DNA of 64,000 bases from Lineus longissimus (taxonomy: Eukaryota; Nemertea; Pilidiophora; Heteronemertea; Lineidae). The position numbers were made by a program, and so were the translations under genes. Each line of letters starts with the position of its first letter. The stretch's first letter is position 1. Location: the NCBI RefSeq assembly GCF_910592395.1, contig NC_088311.1, positions 3,598,501 to 3,662,500 of the forward strand, written 5' to 3'. Below the pieces are notes generated by a model. That model was not told where the DNA came from. It searched no databases and was given only the letters and a program-made list of their open reading frames with translations. This document shows, one piece after another, positions 1 through 14,098 of this stretch.

Positions 1-3000
1 TCCAAAAGCTTTGGTTCCTAAAGCGTCGCACCAATTCCACTTGCAGAGGGCGTTGAGGTGTGTGCGCGAAGTAAACTTTCTGTGGAAAAAACAGTCATTT
101 GAAATGTAGAATGACATCGCCGCCAGTATAACTCACTGGAAGCGATGGCAGCACAGTCTGAATATGTAGAGTTGAATATCTAGTTTGCTTTTGTCCTGTT
201 TAGTTTGGGCATTGAGCAGTTACCAACGATGCCGCTGTGTCTGTGAGGATGGAACAAAGTGTGGCTCTGCTGAGCAGTTTTTGTTGGATTAATGAAATAT
301 CAAAAAGAACATCTAAACTAAGTATGCCAAACCTGTTGCTTGGAATGCCACACTTTAGAATGAGGACAATCAGCCTAAACAAGTTACTGAGAGTCACTTA
401 TAAGAAGTCTATCTTATCTTCGCCAACTCTTAAAAGCTCTCTCAATGTCCCCGCACTCAGGGCAAGAAAAAACATGCTCTGACAACTGTTGTGTAAATGG
501 AATCGTTATTTATATCCATCCTACTTGACATCCAAACTCAAAAGGTATTCCCAGTAGGAAGCTCTTAAGTGCCTGTATCAAAACACATCGAAAAACAGTA
601 TCTTTTGCAAGTTTGATGAAATTAGTTTTTATCAAGTCGGCTTTGTGTTTCGTTTCATTTTTGACATAGTTTGACATCTTTTTTGTTTATCTTCCTTCCC
701 AGCAGTCGAGTTAAGATCTCGCCTTAACTGGGCACATGATATCCACTCAGGTCTTTCTCCGTTTAATATTTTGGCGCGTGGGAACTATGGTCGATGGGCC
801 CCTGGCTACACCTCGTCCGTCAACCACCTAGGACATATAATAACATGTACACTGATTGGTTCTTGGGGTTTTTTTTATAAAAACTACATCCAACTGTATC
901 AACACGAGAATGAGCAAATTACTGCTGGGTTTGGATGGCATTTAACCCCCTGCAAGCAACGTCTGGAAAACAAATCCCCGGTCACAGACTGATTAGGGCT
1001 CGATGCTTTCTGTCCGACGTCACGGTGTCATTATATGTTTTGCTTTCCGCTGGAGGTAAAGCGGCCGAGATTAGCCCCCACTATGGGGCGGTAAGATATC
1101 TTTCTAATGTGCGTTAAAAATTAGCGTCTCTTGATGTTAAAAAATATATCGCTCGGTTCCATGGGGTGAAGTGATGATAGGGCTAATTCGAGCCAAGGGA
1201 TACAGTGTTGTCCACACAACTGACTGGTTGCTACCGGAGAAAAAAGACAAAATGATCAAATTTTAGTCCGTAAGAGCGAAACTCAAAATTCGGTCCGTGA
1301 ACAAGTGTTAAATATATCAATTGTCAAAGTAATGAAATGTGATATTTTAGATTTTTAGTTGAACCTTGATGTCGATTATTCATGTACAGTCACCTATCTT
1401 CAGATCAGATGATAGGGTCGACCAGAGGATGAATTATTACCAACATTTGATACTCAACAATTATTTGAAATAAGTATTTAACAAGTATACACTGGGACCG
1501 GTTTAACTTGCCTATCAACTTTAAACAGGTAATTCTGAAGTTTGTATAAAGAAGGGTGTAAACAATAGTGTAAACAGGTTGGTCTGCGAAAGAAAGTATC
1601 AGTGTACCATTTGTGCAATGTTCCATATTGTGCCTTTCTTTCTTTATTGAATTAGAGAATAGGAAGAAGGGCTTTACCTCCAAAGACGTCCCTAAATTGT
1701 GTACTGTTTTACTTTAAATCTTTTTAGATATTTTCCAAATCAAAACATGGCCCATTTTAAACTTCTGATGCAAATTTGATTTGATCAGACCCTCAAATAA
1801 AAGCCGTTCTTATCAAATAAAAACGAACTTGCAAAAAAGGTAAATGACGCAACGCAAATGAAATCATGGCGCTTAGGGATCGGTGGGGTTCCTAGGAATG
1901 AACTGTTACATTTCATTATCCATTGAAGTTGATTTAAATGTCACATTTGCACAAGACAAGGAATGCATTCGTTAAATATCGTTGAAAGGATATTCGATTT
2001 GGTTAACATTTTGATAAGATTCTGTGCAAATGACAATGATGACAGTGGATCGGGGAGTTTGCTCTGCTGTGGTTGGTCAACAGACATTTTGCGGTCAGCA
2101 GGGGTGGAACCCCTGGGAGGTATTTTCAGGGGAAAGATCCTTGAATCAAGGGTTTCGGATCCGGCGCTCCTAAACTTCACGTGAATTCAGTTTTTGCAAT
2201 TGTGTACGGAATGTAAAAACACGGCCATAAAGGCATTTGAGCTTCGAAGGGTTTCATGTGACAACTTTTACAAAAGCTCAAAAATCTTTACATGCAATAA
2301 CTATTTACTTCTTTTGCATTGGTTCAGACGGCAATAATACAGCAAACCAATAACGTACATACATGAGAAATCCTGATTAAATATACAGTACAAATATCTT
2401 CTCATTGAAATTTAGTGTATTGTTACAATAATCGCTGATGCCGAGCAATTAAAAAAGTTGCCATTATGATATTTATTGAAAATGCGATGATTGTGTCAGT
2501 ATAACGTATGAAGACCACGTCGTTTCGGTTGATGCAGCTGCCTGGTGGCTGTTGCAGAGGTTTAATAACTCATTCAATTGAAACAATATAATCTGGACAC
2601 CTGGTTAAAGATACATATTTGATCCGTATGACTGCAGACAGCATCATATAATTGACAGAAGCAAAACGATGAATGACTTTGAAAGCCTGAAATATCACAC
2701 GAACACCAGATAATGGCGAAAAAAATAGTACCACCCATCCATCAATATGTCAATCGGAATCGAATTTACTTTAAAAAATTTGTATGTGCAATGTACAATG
2801 TACAAGTAAGTCTGTATCAGTAATTACACACATAAAACGATGAGTTGATGTCCCATGATGAAATAACCCGTGGTTTACCAGTACACAACCGAAAGAAAAT
2901 TATCGAAATGATGATACTGATTATAAGAATAATACTGATGATGATAATTGTGTGTTCCTCGTGTCAAATACCCGTCAAATGAACAACCATTTTTAGTTAG

Positions 3001-4769
3001 ATACACAAGAGAGAAAGCAATGATTGACAGAACTTCATTATTCACTGTTTGTTGTACTCGAAGAGCGCCGAAAGAGTCCTGAGATATGCGCATTTGGTTA
3101 TGAAAATCTCGACTATAAAATACCAACTCGATGTTACTTTCACACGCATAATGACACGTTCGCAGATCATTCAAAAATTGTTTAGACTACTGAACATTTT
3201 TTAAATACTGCAAGTGTTACGGCATCAGGTTTTATGTGTCAGCCTATCGGAATACACGCTCCCTTCGCCGGATGGCAAAGCAAATGAATTTTTCAGTATT
3301 TATCGCCCACCTATTCTTAATTTGTCATCGAAAAACCAAAATGGGGAGATGTCCCAAGTGATAAAGACACGATGACGCCAAGAGCTTGACTCGCAGAAGA
3401 ATAAAACAAGATCGAAGAAGGTATTGGCGTATCACGCCTTGAATTTGATCCGGGAGAAGGTTCACAGCAAGTGGGATGACTTATGTGTAAGGGGCTGATG
3501 TTCTCACCAGACACCTCACTTCCATCAAATATCTAAATACCTCTATAAAACTCACGCTTTATATTTGCCATGAAAACCAATCGATCATATTTTTGACATT
3601 TGGTTGTTTGGCTCCGTGGCCATTATCAACATGATAATGTCTTACCAGCCATATTGACCGGAATGAAATTGAAATTGAATGTACACATTAACCAGCATTC
3701 ACAACGTTGGCGGGAAGCAGGCCATCTTTTGGGGGATAACAACTCAAAACTCCCGGTCAACTCGGGTGGCAACGCAACAAACTTTGAGGACCAAAAAGTC
3801 ACGTAAAATTAATCCATCCGTTCACCCACTTACATATAGCTAGCGATATTAGCCTATATGTGGGTATAAGTAATTCAAGAGCCTAGATATCCTATTTATC
3901 ACATTGAAGAGAAGTCTCATACGTTTTTCCCGGTACTTGATATTTTGACATGTCTTTTTGTCTTTCTTGGCACAGATTTTGGAAAAAGAAAAGACCAAAA
4001 TTCTAAATGTTGGTCGTCACGATTATCCTCGTCCGAGTATTTAAAAGGGATTTTTCAGGGCCTCAGGAATTTCCCGCTGCTTGAAAAGTTAGTCTTTTAT
4101 AGAAAACTTTCATGAAAAAACCATAGTTCTATGAGCGTGTCGTCAGTGTGCGGATCACCTGTCATATTGCACTTGTCAAGAAGAGCCGATGTCACAGAAA
4201 TAAACAGAAATGTCGTGATAACGTCCGGCGACGCACAACATTGCCTTTGGCGATAGAGCTTATCAGTGACATGATGATCTTTTTACTTCAAATTGGCTTA
4301 GATTTGTGTATTTAAACTTTACTTCGTGTATCAATGGTCTCTGAAACAAATCTACGGGACCACCAAGTTTGCCAGCCGAATGAATACGTGCTTCAGCAGT
4401 TAATTCCCGCGACTCAATTTCTTAAAGATACCGGTACGGGGATATATCAATATATTTAGCAGCATTTCAAAGTTGAAAATTCGGAGTTGAGGACCGGTAT
4501 TAACTTGAGGTGAAAAGGTAATTGAAATAGGCCCTAGTTGATGCAAAGCCTTGTACCTCAAAGTTTCTGCAAACATGCAAAAAGAGAGTTTTTTGTCTCC
4601 AATACGACCAAAAACTTAGCGATGGTCCTTTATTCTATGAATTCTTTTGTACAAATCAATCAGGAGGAAAGTGATGAAAATCTTGAAGAGCCGATTGGTC
4701 AGTTTCATTAGTTATAAGATGCGTAGTATAGTACATAATCTTAAATATCGCTTCAAAAAAAGTGCTTAC
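1..4769. other. Noncoding DNA 3' of the DMRT first exon
   Basis: No exon could be supported here on either strand. Because the DMRT exon at 4770-5181 is on the minus strand and ends in a splice donor, this stretch should be its first intron, and the remaining DMRT exons lie in it unrecognised or beyond the left edge. Open frames at 1941-2184 exist on both strands but match no family and lack convincing splice partners. Confidence 0.5.
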
Positions 4770-5181
4770 CTTTTCCTCTTTTCGTTTTCTCAGTTGCTTC
4801 AGCTTCTGTGTCGTCTTTTGGCGGGCTAACAGTGCCAGGGCCCCAAAGTGGTCCAGCCGTCATGATAGGAAGCGTCCCCTCCGTACAAGTCCTCAGTCCC
4901 AAGGCGATGGCGTCCTCTGCGGCCTGCTGCCGCTTCAGGGCAACCTGCGCCGCCATAACTCTCTGTCTTTCGGCAATCAGGTTACATTTCGGGCAAGTGC
5001 AATCCCTGAAACCACAGTGTCTCTTGTGTCCCTTCAGCCAGGACACCATTCCGTGATTGCGACAACGGGCGCACTTCGGTTTTCGTGCACCTTTCTCTGT
5101 GACGGGATAAAGCGGCGTGGAAGTGGGATTCATCATATCACTATCTCTGTTCGGATGCGACCGATGAAAAGTTTTCAACAT
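4770..5181 (-). CDS. DMRT: DMRT transcription factor, first coding exon (DM domain), partial gene
   Basis: This exon encodes a doublesex/mab-3-related DM domain, a zinc-binding module that contacts the DNA minor groove in nuclear transcription factors of sexual and neural development. The DM core runs from [11 protein letters not shown] through [29 protein letters not shown] and [10 protein letters not shown], with the full Cys/His set present. The tail [11 protein letters not shown] directly after the domain is, from family memory, most like the Dmrt93B/DMRT3 group rather than DMRT1/2. A clean donor (AAAAG|GTAAGC) ends the exon at 4770. Three in-frame ATGs are possible starts (5181, 5136, 5133); the frame stays open to about 5253 but only from a TTG, so the true start is uncertain. 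A TTTTTACAG acceptor-like string just upstream of 5181 could mean an earlier exon. Later exons, including any DMA domain, were not found in the window. Confidence 0.88.
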
Positions 5182-5253
5182 TCTGTAAAAATTCTGATAT
5201 GACACTGGTAATAATGTTGCCGCCTCAATGAGATTCGCTGCGAGACCACCCAA

Positions 5254-8200
5254 ATCTCAACTCTTTCTAGTTTACCTGTTACCATGTATTTGATTGGCGC
5301 AGCCGCGCAGAGTTGACTTCGCGTTTTACAACAACAGCTGTGATTGGTCAGTTGTTGTCAATATTTGCCAAGTATCTGTCTTTCATTGAACCATTCTGTA
5401 GGGAAGTTCATGCCGTTTATATGTCTACATTAAACCTAAATAGAAGACAATGATTAAACATGTAATGCATTGAAGGCGAAAATGCCGTTCTTTTTAGGGG
5501 AGCAAAATGGCATTAAACTGTTAGTAAATTTGTACTGACAACGTGTCAACATGGCTGTACACAAAAAGCGAAAGTTGAACTCTGCGGTAGCGACCTAAAA
5601 TGGGACAGACTTTGCTCAGGATTTTTGCCAATCCTTTGGCACCAAGAACAAGGAAGAAATAAGTAACAAATCCTTAATGTGCCGAACAATAGTCTATCCT
5701 ATTCCTCTTTTCATCGGATGTCTTGTGGAGCCGTAAATTTGACGCATCTTTCGAAAGCAAATAAGTAATGAACGTCTGTAAAACTGAAAATTTCCACAAC
5801 GCTACGAGTGTTACTGCAATGTAGAAAATGAAATGAATTAGCCCTACATGGAATGTAACAAACACCCCGCAAGACAAATTAACGCCAAGACGTGCAACGT
5901 GTCGGCTCATTTCAAAAGGGAGGTTCATACAGTACCTTGAATTTCATTTCTGCAAAGCTATGCAAAACAGTGCCTTCATTCCATAAAAAAATCCGATGAA
6001 TATCTCATGATATTTCCAAAAAAAGGAAAGGAAACAAAATCATCTTGTTCACCATTGTTGCTTAAGTGGGCAAAATATCATTCAAAGCCTGGCTCTTTTA
6101 TTCGCGGCAGTTTCTTTGAAATAGAAGTCCCACGGAATCATTTTTAAACAGCAAATAGACACCAGTTATTGCTGGATCATGTCAATGTTAGTGTTTGACT
6201 ATTTTCTTGATAGATATCACAACAATGGGTCAATTATATGGCTGGATAGGTTGTAGTTGGACGGAGTAGCATTATGTATTTTTCATTGACAGTTTGTTTG
6301 AATTTGGAAGTAGCATGAAATATTCAATGAAGAATCGCGAACATGGTCGAATAGGTTGCCGATTTGATCCCAGTAACTGGTGGTTAGTTCCAAAGCGGCG
6401 GAGGAATTCTTGGAAGGGTGTTCTCGTGTTCATGCATGTTCTCAAACCAGGTTACACGACCGGGATCAACCAAAACGTTGTGCGTCGATATCCCCCTCCA
6501 AAGGAATTGATTTAGGTAGAGCCTTTAGGATTGACGCATGCCGCCGGTTAATCGTCATGTGCTCAACAAGGGTATATTACGCGCGATATCGCCATCGCTT
6601 CCGCTACCCTGTCAATCCCTGAAACCGTGTGTGCATTCAAAATCGCATGGCAGTACAGATCTCCGCCCGAGCATGTTTACACTTTCGCTGATTATTCGTT
6701 CGTCCGTTGAATGAATTAAAATCATATATCATAAGATATATGAGATTCCGTTCTCACGACTTTTTGAATTTTTGGCCTGATATCCCTGCGTCGATTACGC
6801 GATAATCCACGCCCGCTTGTACATGACAAGTGCGTCTCCTAGGTTCATTAAGAACGTTTTTTTCGCCAAAACTCTCACGGTCAGACTATTTGGCAGTTTG
6901 ACAAGAGGCACGAAGTATCATACCAATTGGATATTATGACAGGGCAAGTGACAATCTTGTCAATCAAAACCGCACTGGCCGGGTCACAACATGAGGCCAA
7001 CCATGGAATAATTGGCGGTGCCTTGTGCATACCGCACGTATTCTTTCAGCTTTCCGTCCGCATCACTTTTTGTCATGACGTCATCAATAATCTCACCATT
7101 CGTCATTCATCTTTCGGCAACCTTCGCGTGTCCTTATAATGTTCGGAGATGGGAGGGCCAGCTGAAACTTTGACGCTCTGAAGAGATCCAAGACACTTGA
7201 GGGAGGGCCTAAGGACGCGACCTGCTGATCTTAGGTGTATTATTTGACTTTTCTCCTTTGGCCTGACAAATGATAATCAATCGAAGAAGCAATCAATTCA
7301 GATTAAAAAGAGATAAAAGGTTGTAACAAACTGATAAAGACATTTGCGCAGACTATCAATCGCTTGGGCAAGTCAACAGTAAACCCGCAAGACGGGGTCG
7401 TCTAGTGCTAACAAGTTAACTTTTCAAATAATGTTACATTGAAATATTTCTGGTTAAATTGTGATTGACGTGAGACACGACGAGCACTTGGCTAACCCCG
7501 AAACTTAGACGGGTCAATCAAATTTGGTTTTAATTGAAATATGGTGATATGTAGTTAGTTTAGATTTAAACCACTTTATGGCCCAAACATATACATGTAT
7601 TGCTTTAGTCACTTGGGAGATATTCTCCGTCGCCACAGACTCCTTTAACATCAGAGTGTCAGTTAGCATCCCGAACTGGGTTCAACTACGTCCATGGCAA
7701 CGGCGAGACCACCAACCGGAGCGAGCGAGGCTATGGAATGACAGCCGCCGATTTGCATTTCAGGAAAAAAATATACATTTGAACCTGTTAAGAAAACTAT
7801 TTGTCACAACCTGTCAAAGACTAATTAGGATAACCAGTCAATTGCCATTCCTTGGTGCTTTTCAAACAACGTTGTTACTAAGTTTTATTTGTACAATTGG
7901 TATTGATAGTATGGCAGGACATTTTCTGGCTGATTAAGGCCTAATTGGCTGCTGCTGGTGTTATTAACCTCGGCGGAATAACAAACATGGTCTGTCAGTC
8001 AAGTGTCATGAGAGATGACATGAGAACACCACGTCTGGTGCGGATTGATACACACAGAAGCAAAATAACTTCTGAAAAGGTTACCCAGTGCGATTACGCA
8101 GTGCCTCCAACCTAACAACTTAGAAATTTACGATTAGTTTCAGAAAGAGCAGACTATACGTTCCTTTTTTGTTTGCATTTTTAATCTATTTTTTCGCTAA

Positions 8201-11200
8201 GGCAACTTCCTACCATATCATAATGATATCGTCATCTCAGATATATGAGAATGGCCACTACTTCATCATCAACAACTGATTTGTTTACAGAAGCCGGCCA
8301 TGTTGTATTTGCGCTCCCTACGTCACGCCCCGTGTTTGCCCGGTCTGAACCGAACACGTCCAATCGTTGATAGACACTGTGCGAGGGATACCAGTCAGTC
8401 AACACTGAAATAATTTCCGTGTTTTGGAAACTTCTCGGATGCTTTATGACAATTGCTGGTGATTGATGATACGATGCAATATACCTTTCATGCTCCAGAC
8501 ATGCTTCTATATGGTATTCCTAAATGGTGGATAAGATACCAAAGTTAGTTGCAACACATTCCCAGTATTTAAGAGGGCCTACGGAGTTAAATTTTACCTA
8601 AGAAACTTAAAATTGACAAAACTTAGTAGTGAAGCTGGTGATTTATGACGACTTGAAGAATATATACAGTATGAGATTGATAATGAAAGTGTTCTGTCGT
8701 CAAGTCCATGCGATCTTTGGTACTGAGTCGTACGATGAATTGGTGAAGTTTTAAAGTCCACGATAGAGTGTTAATTACATAATTCGTACTTCGCCATTCG
8801 TTGCTAACTCATAAGGGTTGCAAAACCTGCCTAGCGATTCCGAGGACCTGAACAGACTCTATCTGACGAACACAACCTGCCTCGTGCTGAAAGTAAAATT
8901 TAGTAACGTTGAGTGGCCAGTTTGTAATTGCAGTGGAGGATAATGTGATGAATCTGTTTTAGAGAGGTGTCGCACTCGTTTCTAAGAGAGACACAACTTA
9001 CACATTCTATCTCGTTGAGACCAATCATTTGATGAAGATCATATGTCACGATTCCGGGTTTGCTGGAGTGTCATCATGATCGCCGCGATAATTGATTGCT
9101 ACTCGCGGCTGCTGCGCAGTCGTCAGTTACGGCGCGAGTGCGCGTGACGTGATCATGAGTGTCGCCCTTGACCATCTTTGCGGGATATGCGTTTGACGGC
9201 AAAATAAAAGAGCAGTCCGACATACCGTTACCTAGCAACCTAGCTTTAGGTTTCCAAACAAATATTCAATTACCAAAAGTCAGCTGAAAAACCGCAACGC
9301 TGTCCCGTCATGTGCCGCACGTTTCCTGACCCTCATCTCTTCAAGAAAACTATAAATTGACGATCTTATGACTGAATATAAGAACCATCCTACCAACTGA
9401 ATCCAATTTTCGTTAGCACTTCACCAGCTATCTGTCAAATAATGCTTCACCATTGATACAGCATGCCGATACCTCAACAATACTTTGTCGATAAAGATAA
9501 ACGTTTCGGTAACCCAGTACTTTGACCCTGAGGACACCCTTTCTTCCGTTCATTGAGTACGAATTGCCAATACTTTAAGGACCACCCGTGAAACACAGCT
9601 TTTACTGAGTTGTTAAGAAGCTTGGATGTTAGTTTTTCAGATATCGTGTTGTTTTAGGAGGAAAGAAACATCGATACTGCAGGTGTGTGTCAATTGAAGG
9701 CGATATGTTCAGGTTTGGCGGACTGTTTCATCTACAGCACTTTACCTTTCGATAACTCAGGTAATGAGACACATCTGAGTCACTCAAACTATGCCCCGGT
9801 TCAACCCACAACGGCCTCAAAGTATTGAGATCCGTATAGATAGGGAAGAAACTATCCCGGGGGAAATAATGAGATTCTAAAATGTAACTAACAAAAATGT
9901 TAGACAAGCACGACACAATCGTCTTATTTTTTTGCTCGTTGTGTTATGTCTCCATTCAACTCTACCGAACGTGAACCACCGTCGCCGCAAAGCTTGTTTT
10001 TCGTACATCTCTTATTTTCTCTCCTTTTGTCGCGCAGAAATGAAGTTGAGATTGACTTTGCTGGCCACGCAGTATCAATGAACAGTAACCCGATGCAAGG
10101 GTCCGGATAAAACAATAACACACGAAAACGGAGCCATTGCAATTACAAGGAGGAAATGGCCTGCCATGTTTACCAACATGGTCACTTGGAGCGATAATTA
10201 CTATACATTGTCGTCTGTTCGAGTATGGTATGATTGGCTGGTCATTTGGAAATGAGAATATGAGTGTTTAAATGATCACGTGGTCAAGAAGTATATTGGG
10301 GCATACGGTAATCTATATTTCATCTCGCAATGAAAAACACTTTTTTACTTACTTCTCAGGGAGATCTGGCTCCGCTCGACGTTCATATCTTTAAATTGCG
10401 ATTCTGCAACCTGATCCAAACCAATAATTGGAAAAGACTCAAAGTCAAAATGTTATAAATCTATTTGCAAATTATATTTTCTTCCTTTGCTTATTATCAA
10501 TATTCACCGGGAAATTAAAATAAAACGCTTTTGCGTCATTTAATGTTTCTTACTTGATGGATTGTCTTAGAGAACGGTAAATTGGAGCTTGGGGATTCGG
10601 CTACTAGCCCGCTGATAAATAGAACTGGAAATCATTTCGGCTCCGTACATATTGTTTTAGGTGACAATTAAACATAATCAATCACTGGTTTGGTAAAGAA
10701 AAGTGAAAGTCTCTGAGATGATAGGCGGTTTGTGATATTGAGAAGTCAATAACAGACTTGCAAATTTTGTTCAAGGTCCGACGGCAGCGCTCGCAGTCCC
10801 CGAGAAATTACGTGTTTTCGGTATATAGGGGCCTTCCAAGTGGGCCTATCAAGACTAAAACTTTTGGCACCATCTAAGGCATCTTTGCGCACGGTTCTTG
10901 CGCTCCCTTGACGACACGTAACATTCGATTTTCTACTTGCCGGAGGTAATTGGGCTGTCGTTGGGACAAATACTTCATCTGACTGCGAGGGGACGGACGA
11001 GAGGCTGGGGTTGGGAAGTTAAAGTAAAACGAGATTGACTTGGGTGGCTGACGTAAGACAAGGACGAAGGCGGGGGAGGAGAAGGGATAGATAGGGTGTG
11101 ACATGGAGAAGACGAGTTGAAGCGCAAGGAAAAGAGAGATGGTGGGGCGAATAGAAGGTATAGGAGTTGGCCTACATGTACTTCGTGACTGTTTGGGATG

Positions 11201-12987
11201 CCAGATTAGCGCAGAAAGTCATATCTCAGAAGCATCTCCTACCCTTCGTTAGTGTTTACAAGGCTAATTGCAACAAATAGGCAAGAAAAACGCGGGCTTT
11301 TAACAAGCAGGTAACATATACTTGTCTTGTTAATGGCTCACCAGTTAATAGATCATGGCAGAAGAGGCGGCCGTTTAATGTTTACTTGATTCAGGACCTG
11401 CAGAACATTTTGAGCGATTCGGAATTTCTCATGTCACGGTATTTCAGGGGACAGTGCGAAAACAATCACTGCACTGAGTGGGAAGCTGATGCTGTGAAAA
11501 TCAGTGTGTTCAGTTGGGTTTCATTGATTGAAAAAAAGCTCAGAAATATTTTGCATGACAATATTTAATTGTTGATCAAAGGAATAATATTGGACTCTTG
11601 ATATCAAGTCCCATGTTTATATTGCCTGCAATGGCTTACAGTGCTACTAACGGTGATTGCCACTGATTACAGGTGAATCAACATCCATTGAAGTCAATAA
11701 CAATGCCCAGTTGATAAATCGATTCAGTATTCTGATATTTTTGTTAATAGCCGACTTGATATAGGATTATGAAACACAAGATGACCTATAGGCCTACTTG
11801 AACTACATCTACAGACTGCCAGGGATCCACGTATATTACATGTAAGCGATTTTTCTGAGCGCGTTTCGTCGCGCCCAGATTACGAAACGCTTTCTAAGTA
11901 CATGTATTATTATGTGGTACGGACGCTAGAGTTTGGCAATCTCAGGAGCAGTTTGTTGCCCGAGTTATTTTCGCCCCAACAATGAACTTGAAGGATCCGC
12001 TTTATGGAAATGCAAAACATCCCTGTTTGAAAGCTGGAAACTTTTCTTTGGCTGACAATTGCCAGTGCAATTCCCCCCGGCATTTTGATGCACAAACTGA
12101 AAATAACAACATGTGAAATAAACCACAAAGAGCGAGAGGCTTTTTCTAAACCTACTCATTCCTTTGCAACATCAACTTGCCACGTGTGCATATGTTAGAA
12201 TGTAAACTCGAACAAACACGGCTGGTCTGGCACTCTGGTTAACAGCCCTCAGGATGAGGGTTACATTGCAGAAACAGACAAAACTACCTCCATAATTTGT
12301 ATCCACGAGACCTGATAACTTGGTGGATAAACAATGTGAAGGTATCTCTGCTCATCAGGATGTCTGGCAAATGTTCTCTATTTCATGAATCATACAAACT
12401 CAACAATGGCAAGGCGGTGCTCATCATGAAGGATATCCATTCAATCTAGTATGTGGGAAGAAAAGATTTTCATCAACGTAATTAACAAAGGGAAATTAAA
12501 GGAAATAAACTTGGAACGAATCAAACCCATGACAAAATGCGTTACTGTTATTTGAATGATTTCCTGTACAAATAGCAATCCTTGCCGTGCAAATAACACA
12601 AAACGACCATTTTTGTCTCTCCTGTGCGCTTGTAATCAAAGATTTTTGACTCGAATGTATTGCATCTTGATGGGAATAAGTTATTCAAGTGCGACACCCA
12701 ACCATGTATTTCCTCTGGTAAATTATTACGATGCCGTCAAGAGCATGCCCGTGCTACATTAAGGAGAAACTGGAAACCTCGGAGTCTTGCTTAGAGTCTT
12801 GGTTAGGACGTCTTGCCACGGAGAGCAAACGAACCAGACTCGATTAATACCGGTTGCAAACTGTAGCGCAATTTCAGCAAGGAGGCGGGGCCATCTCAAA
12901 GTTCCCCGTTTCCGGTACAAGATGAAACTAGAGTAAACGAGAACGGGTTTTCAGTATTGTAATCAGACCGATTTATAGTGGCACGGT
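5254..12987. other. Intergenic DNA, about 7.7 kb, no gene supported
   Basis: All open frames here are short and unsupported by family similarity or splice sites. The interval holds an X-box-like site (9227-9239), a CpG-rich stretch with mirrored ATCATGA blocks (about 9070-9165) and a short imperfect hairpin at 11834-11909 whose arms carry TACATGTA. It separates the DMRT first exon from the kinase gene and may contain regulatory DNA for the DMRT gene, whose 5' end faces this side. Confidence 0.55.
9227..9239. promoter_or_regulatory. RFX X-box-like site
   Basis: GTTACCTAGCAAC matches the X-box form of two inverted half sites (GTTRCC, short spacer, GYAAC) bound by RFX factors, which drive ciliary and neuronal genes. 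It lies in a CpG-rich stretch about 4 kb upstream of the DMRT exon. It is a single motif match with no functional evidence; a chance hit is possible. Confidence 0.3.
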
Positions 12988-13173
12988 AGGGCTATTTACA
13001 CGGGACCAAACCAAAGCCGGTCAGACCAGATCGGATCACATCGCTCGCGACGTCACGAATGACGTCGAATGTACATCGAACCAACCCAGATCACATTCGT
13101 GCGCGTTTACACGGAGACCAATCGAGACCAATCCAGATCGATCAAGATCGGTTTGGTCTCGTGTAAACGGCCC
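12988..13173. mobile_element. hAT-like MITE, about 185 bp, terminal inverted repeats
   Basis: The left end GGGCTATTTACACGGGACCA is mirrored at the right end by TTTGGTCTCGTGTAAACGGC, giving terminal inverted repeats of about 23 bp. The flanks GGCACGGT (left) and GGCATGGT (right) agree at 7 of 8 positions, an 8-bp target duplication as hAT transposase makes. The interior is rich in GATCGG/GATCGA and contains no open frame. It is nonautonomous; the mobilising transposase is not in this window. Confidence 0.72.
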
Positions 13174-13642
13174 GGCATGGTATATACGGACCGAAGAAGA
13201 TTAATTAGAATCTATGGTAGATCAAACTAAAATAGAGGAGCCCTTGAGCTTTTGTCCGCGGTTTTTTACATTCCCCAAAGAGATCAAAGTGTTGCACCAA
13301 AGGGGTTATGCCTATTCTTCACCTATCTTGAGAAGGTCCCTGCTTGGAAATGGAATATTTGATTCGGGATGGATATGTGCGGGGTGATTTGATTAGATTG
13401 TTTCCATAATCTCAGATTCTTCTCCTAATGGGCCCAAAGTCAGCGGAAGTGAAAGCAACCAGACCAAGTGGATGAAAGAAATGAAAACAATATCTTTGAC
13501 TTTGCTTTTATCTGATTCCGTCATTTGCCATCACGTTTTGTTGACCAATTTCGGATCGGTGAGAATCAAGTGACTCGGTTAATCATATAATGAGGAAACT
13601 TGTTTTTATGACAATTCAGTAAGGTGGCCGCCGTTTTACGAC

Positions 13643-13652
13643 TATATATAAG
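13643..13652 (+). promoter_or_regulatory. TATA-box-like element
   Basis: TATATATAAG sits between GC-richer flanks, and a possible splice donor (CAG|GGTAAAG or CAGG|GTAAAG) follows near 13821. An acceptor-like TTTCTAG precedes the kinase start codon at 15360. Together these could make an upstream promoter and noncoding first exon for the choline/ethanolamine kinase-like gene. A foldback and a tandem repeat lie between them, so the link is weak. Confidence 0.22.
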
Positions 13653-14098
13653 GGATGCAAAACCACTTGCTGGTGACGAAGGTGAAACTACTTTCTGGGT
13701 TTTAATACAACCCTAACTATGTGTCAGGCGTTGATCTTTTGTTTCAGCCACGCCGCTGCATCTCATCATCCTTTTGCAGCCGTTGGTTCGCGACTCCAGA
13801 TTGCACCTCTCACGAACCAGGGTAAAGAAAACTCCATTAGCACAGCGTCATCACCCATCCATCTCTCTTTGATGTTGTAATCGCAGCAAATTGTCCTGTC
13901 TCTCTGATTACATACTAAATAAATCCGCATCCCAGCCACCTGTCCTGGACATTATGACCTCGCCGACCCTCTTACCTATCCACGAACTGTCGCCGCCAAG
14001 TATACACTTTGTTTTCCCGCAGCAAATGTCCCCTGTTGATTTGATTGGTCAACAGTTGCATCACAGCAGACGACAAATAAATTTATTCAAATTTCATA

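Noticed and set aside
1941-2184. Possible exon open on both strands
   Set aside because: No family resemblance and no consistent splice phase with the DMRT exon.
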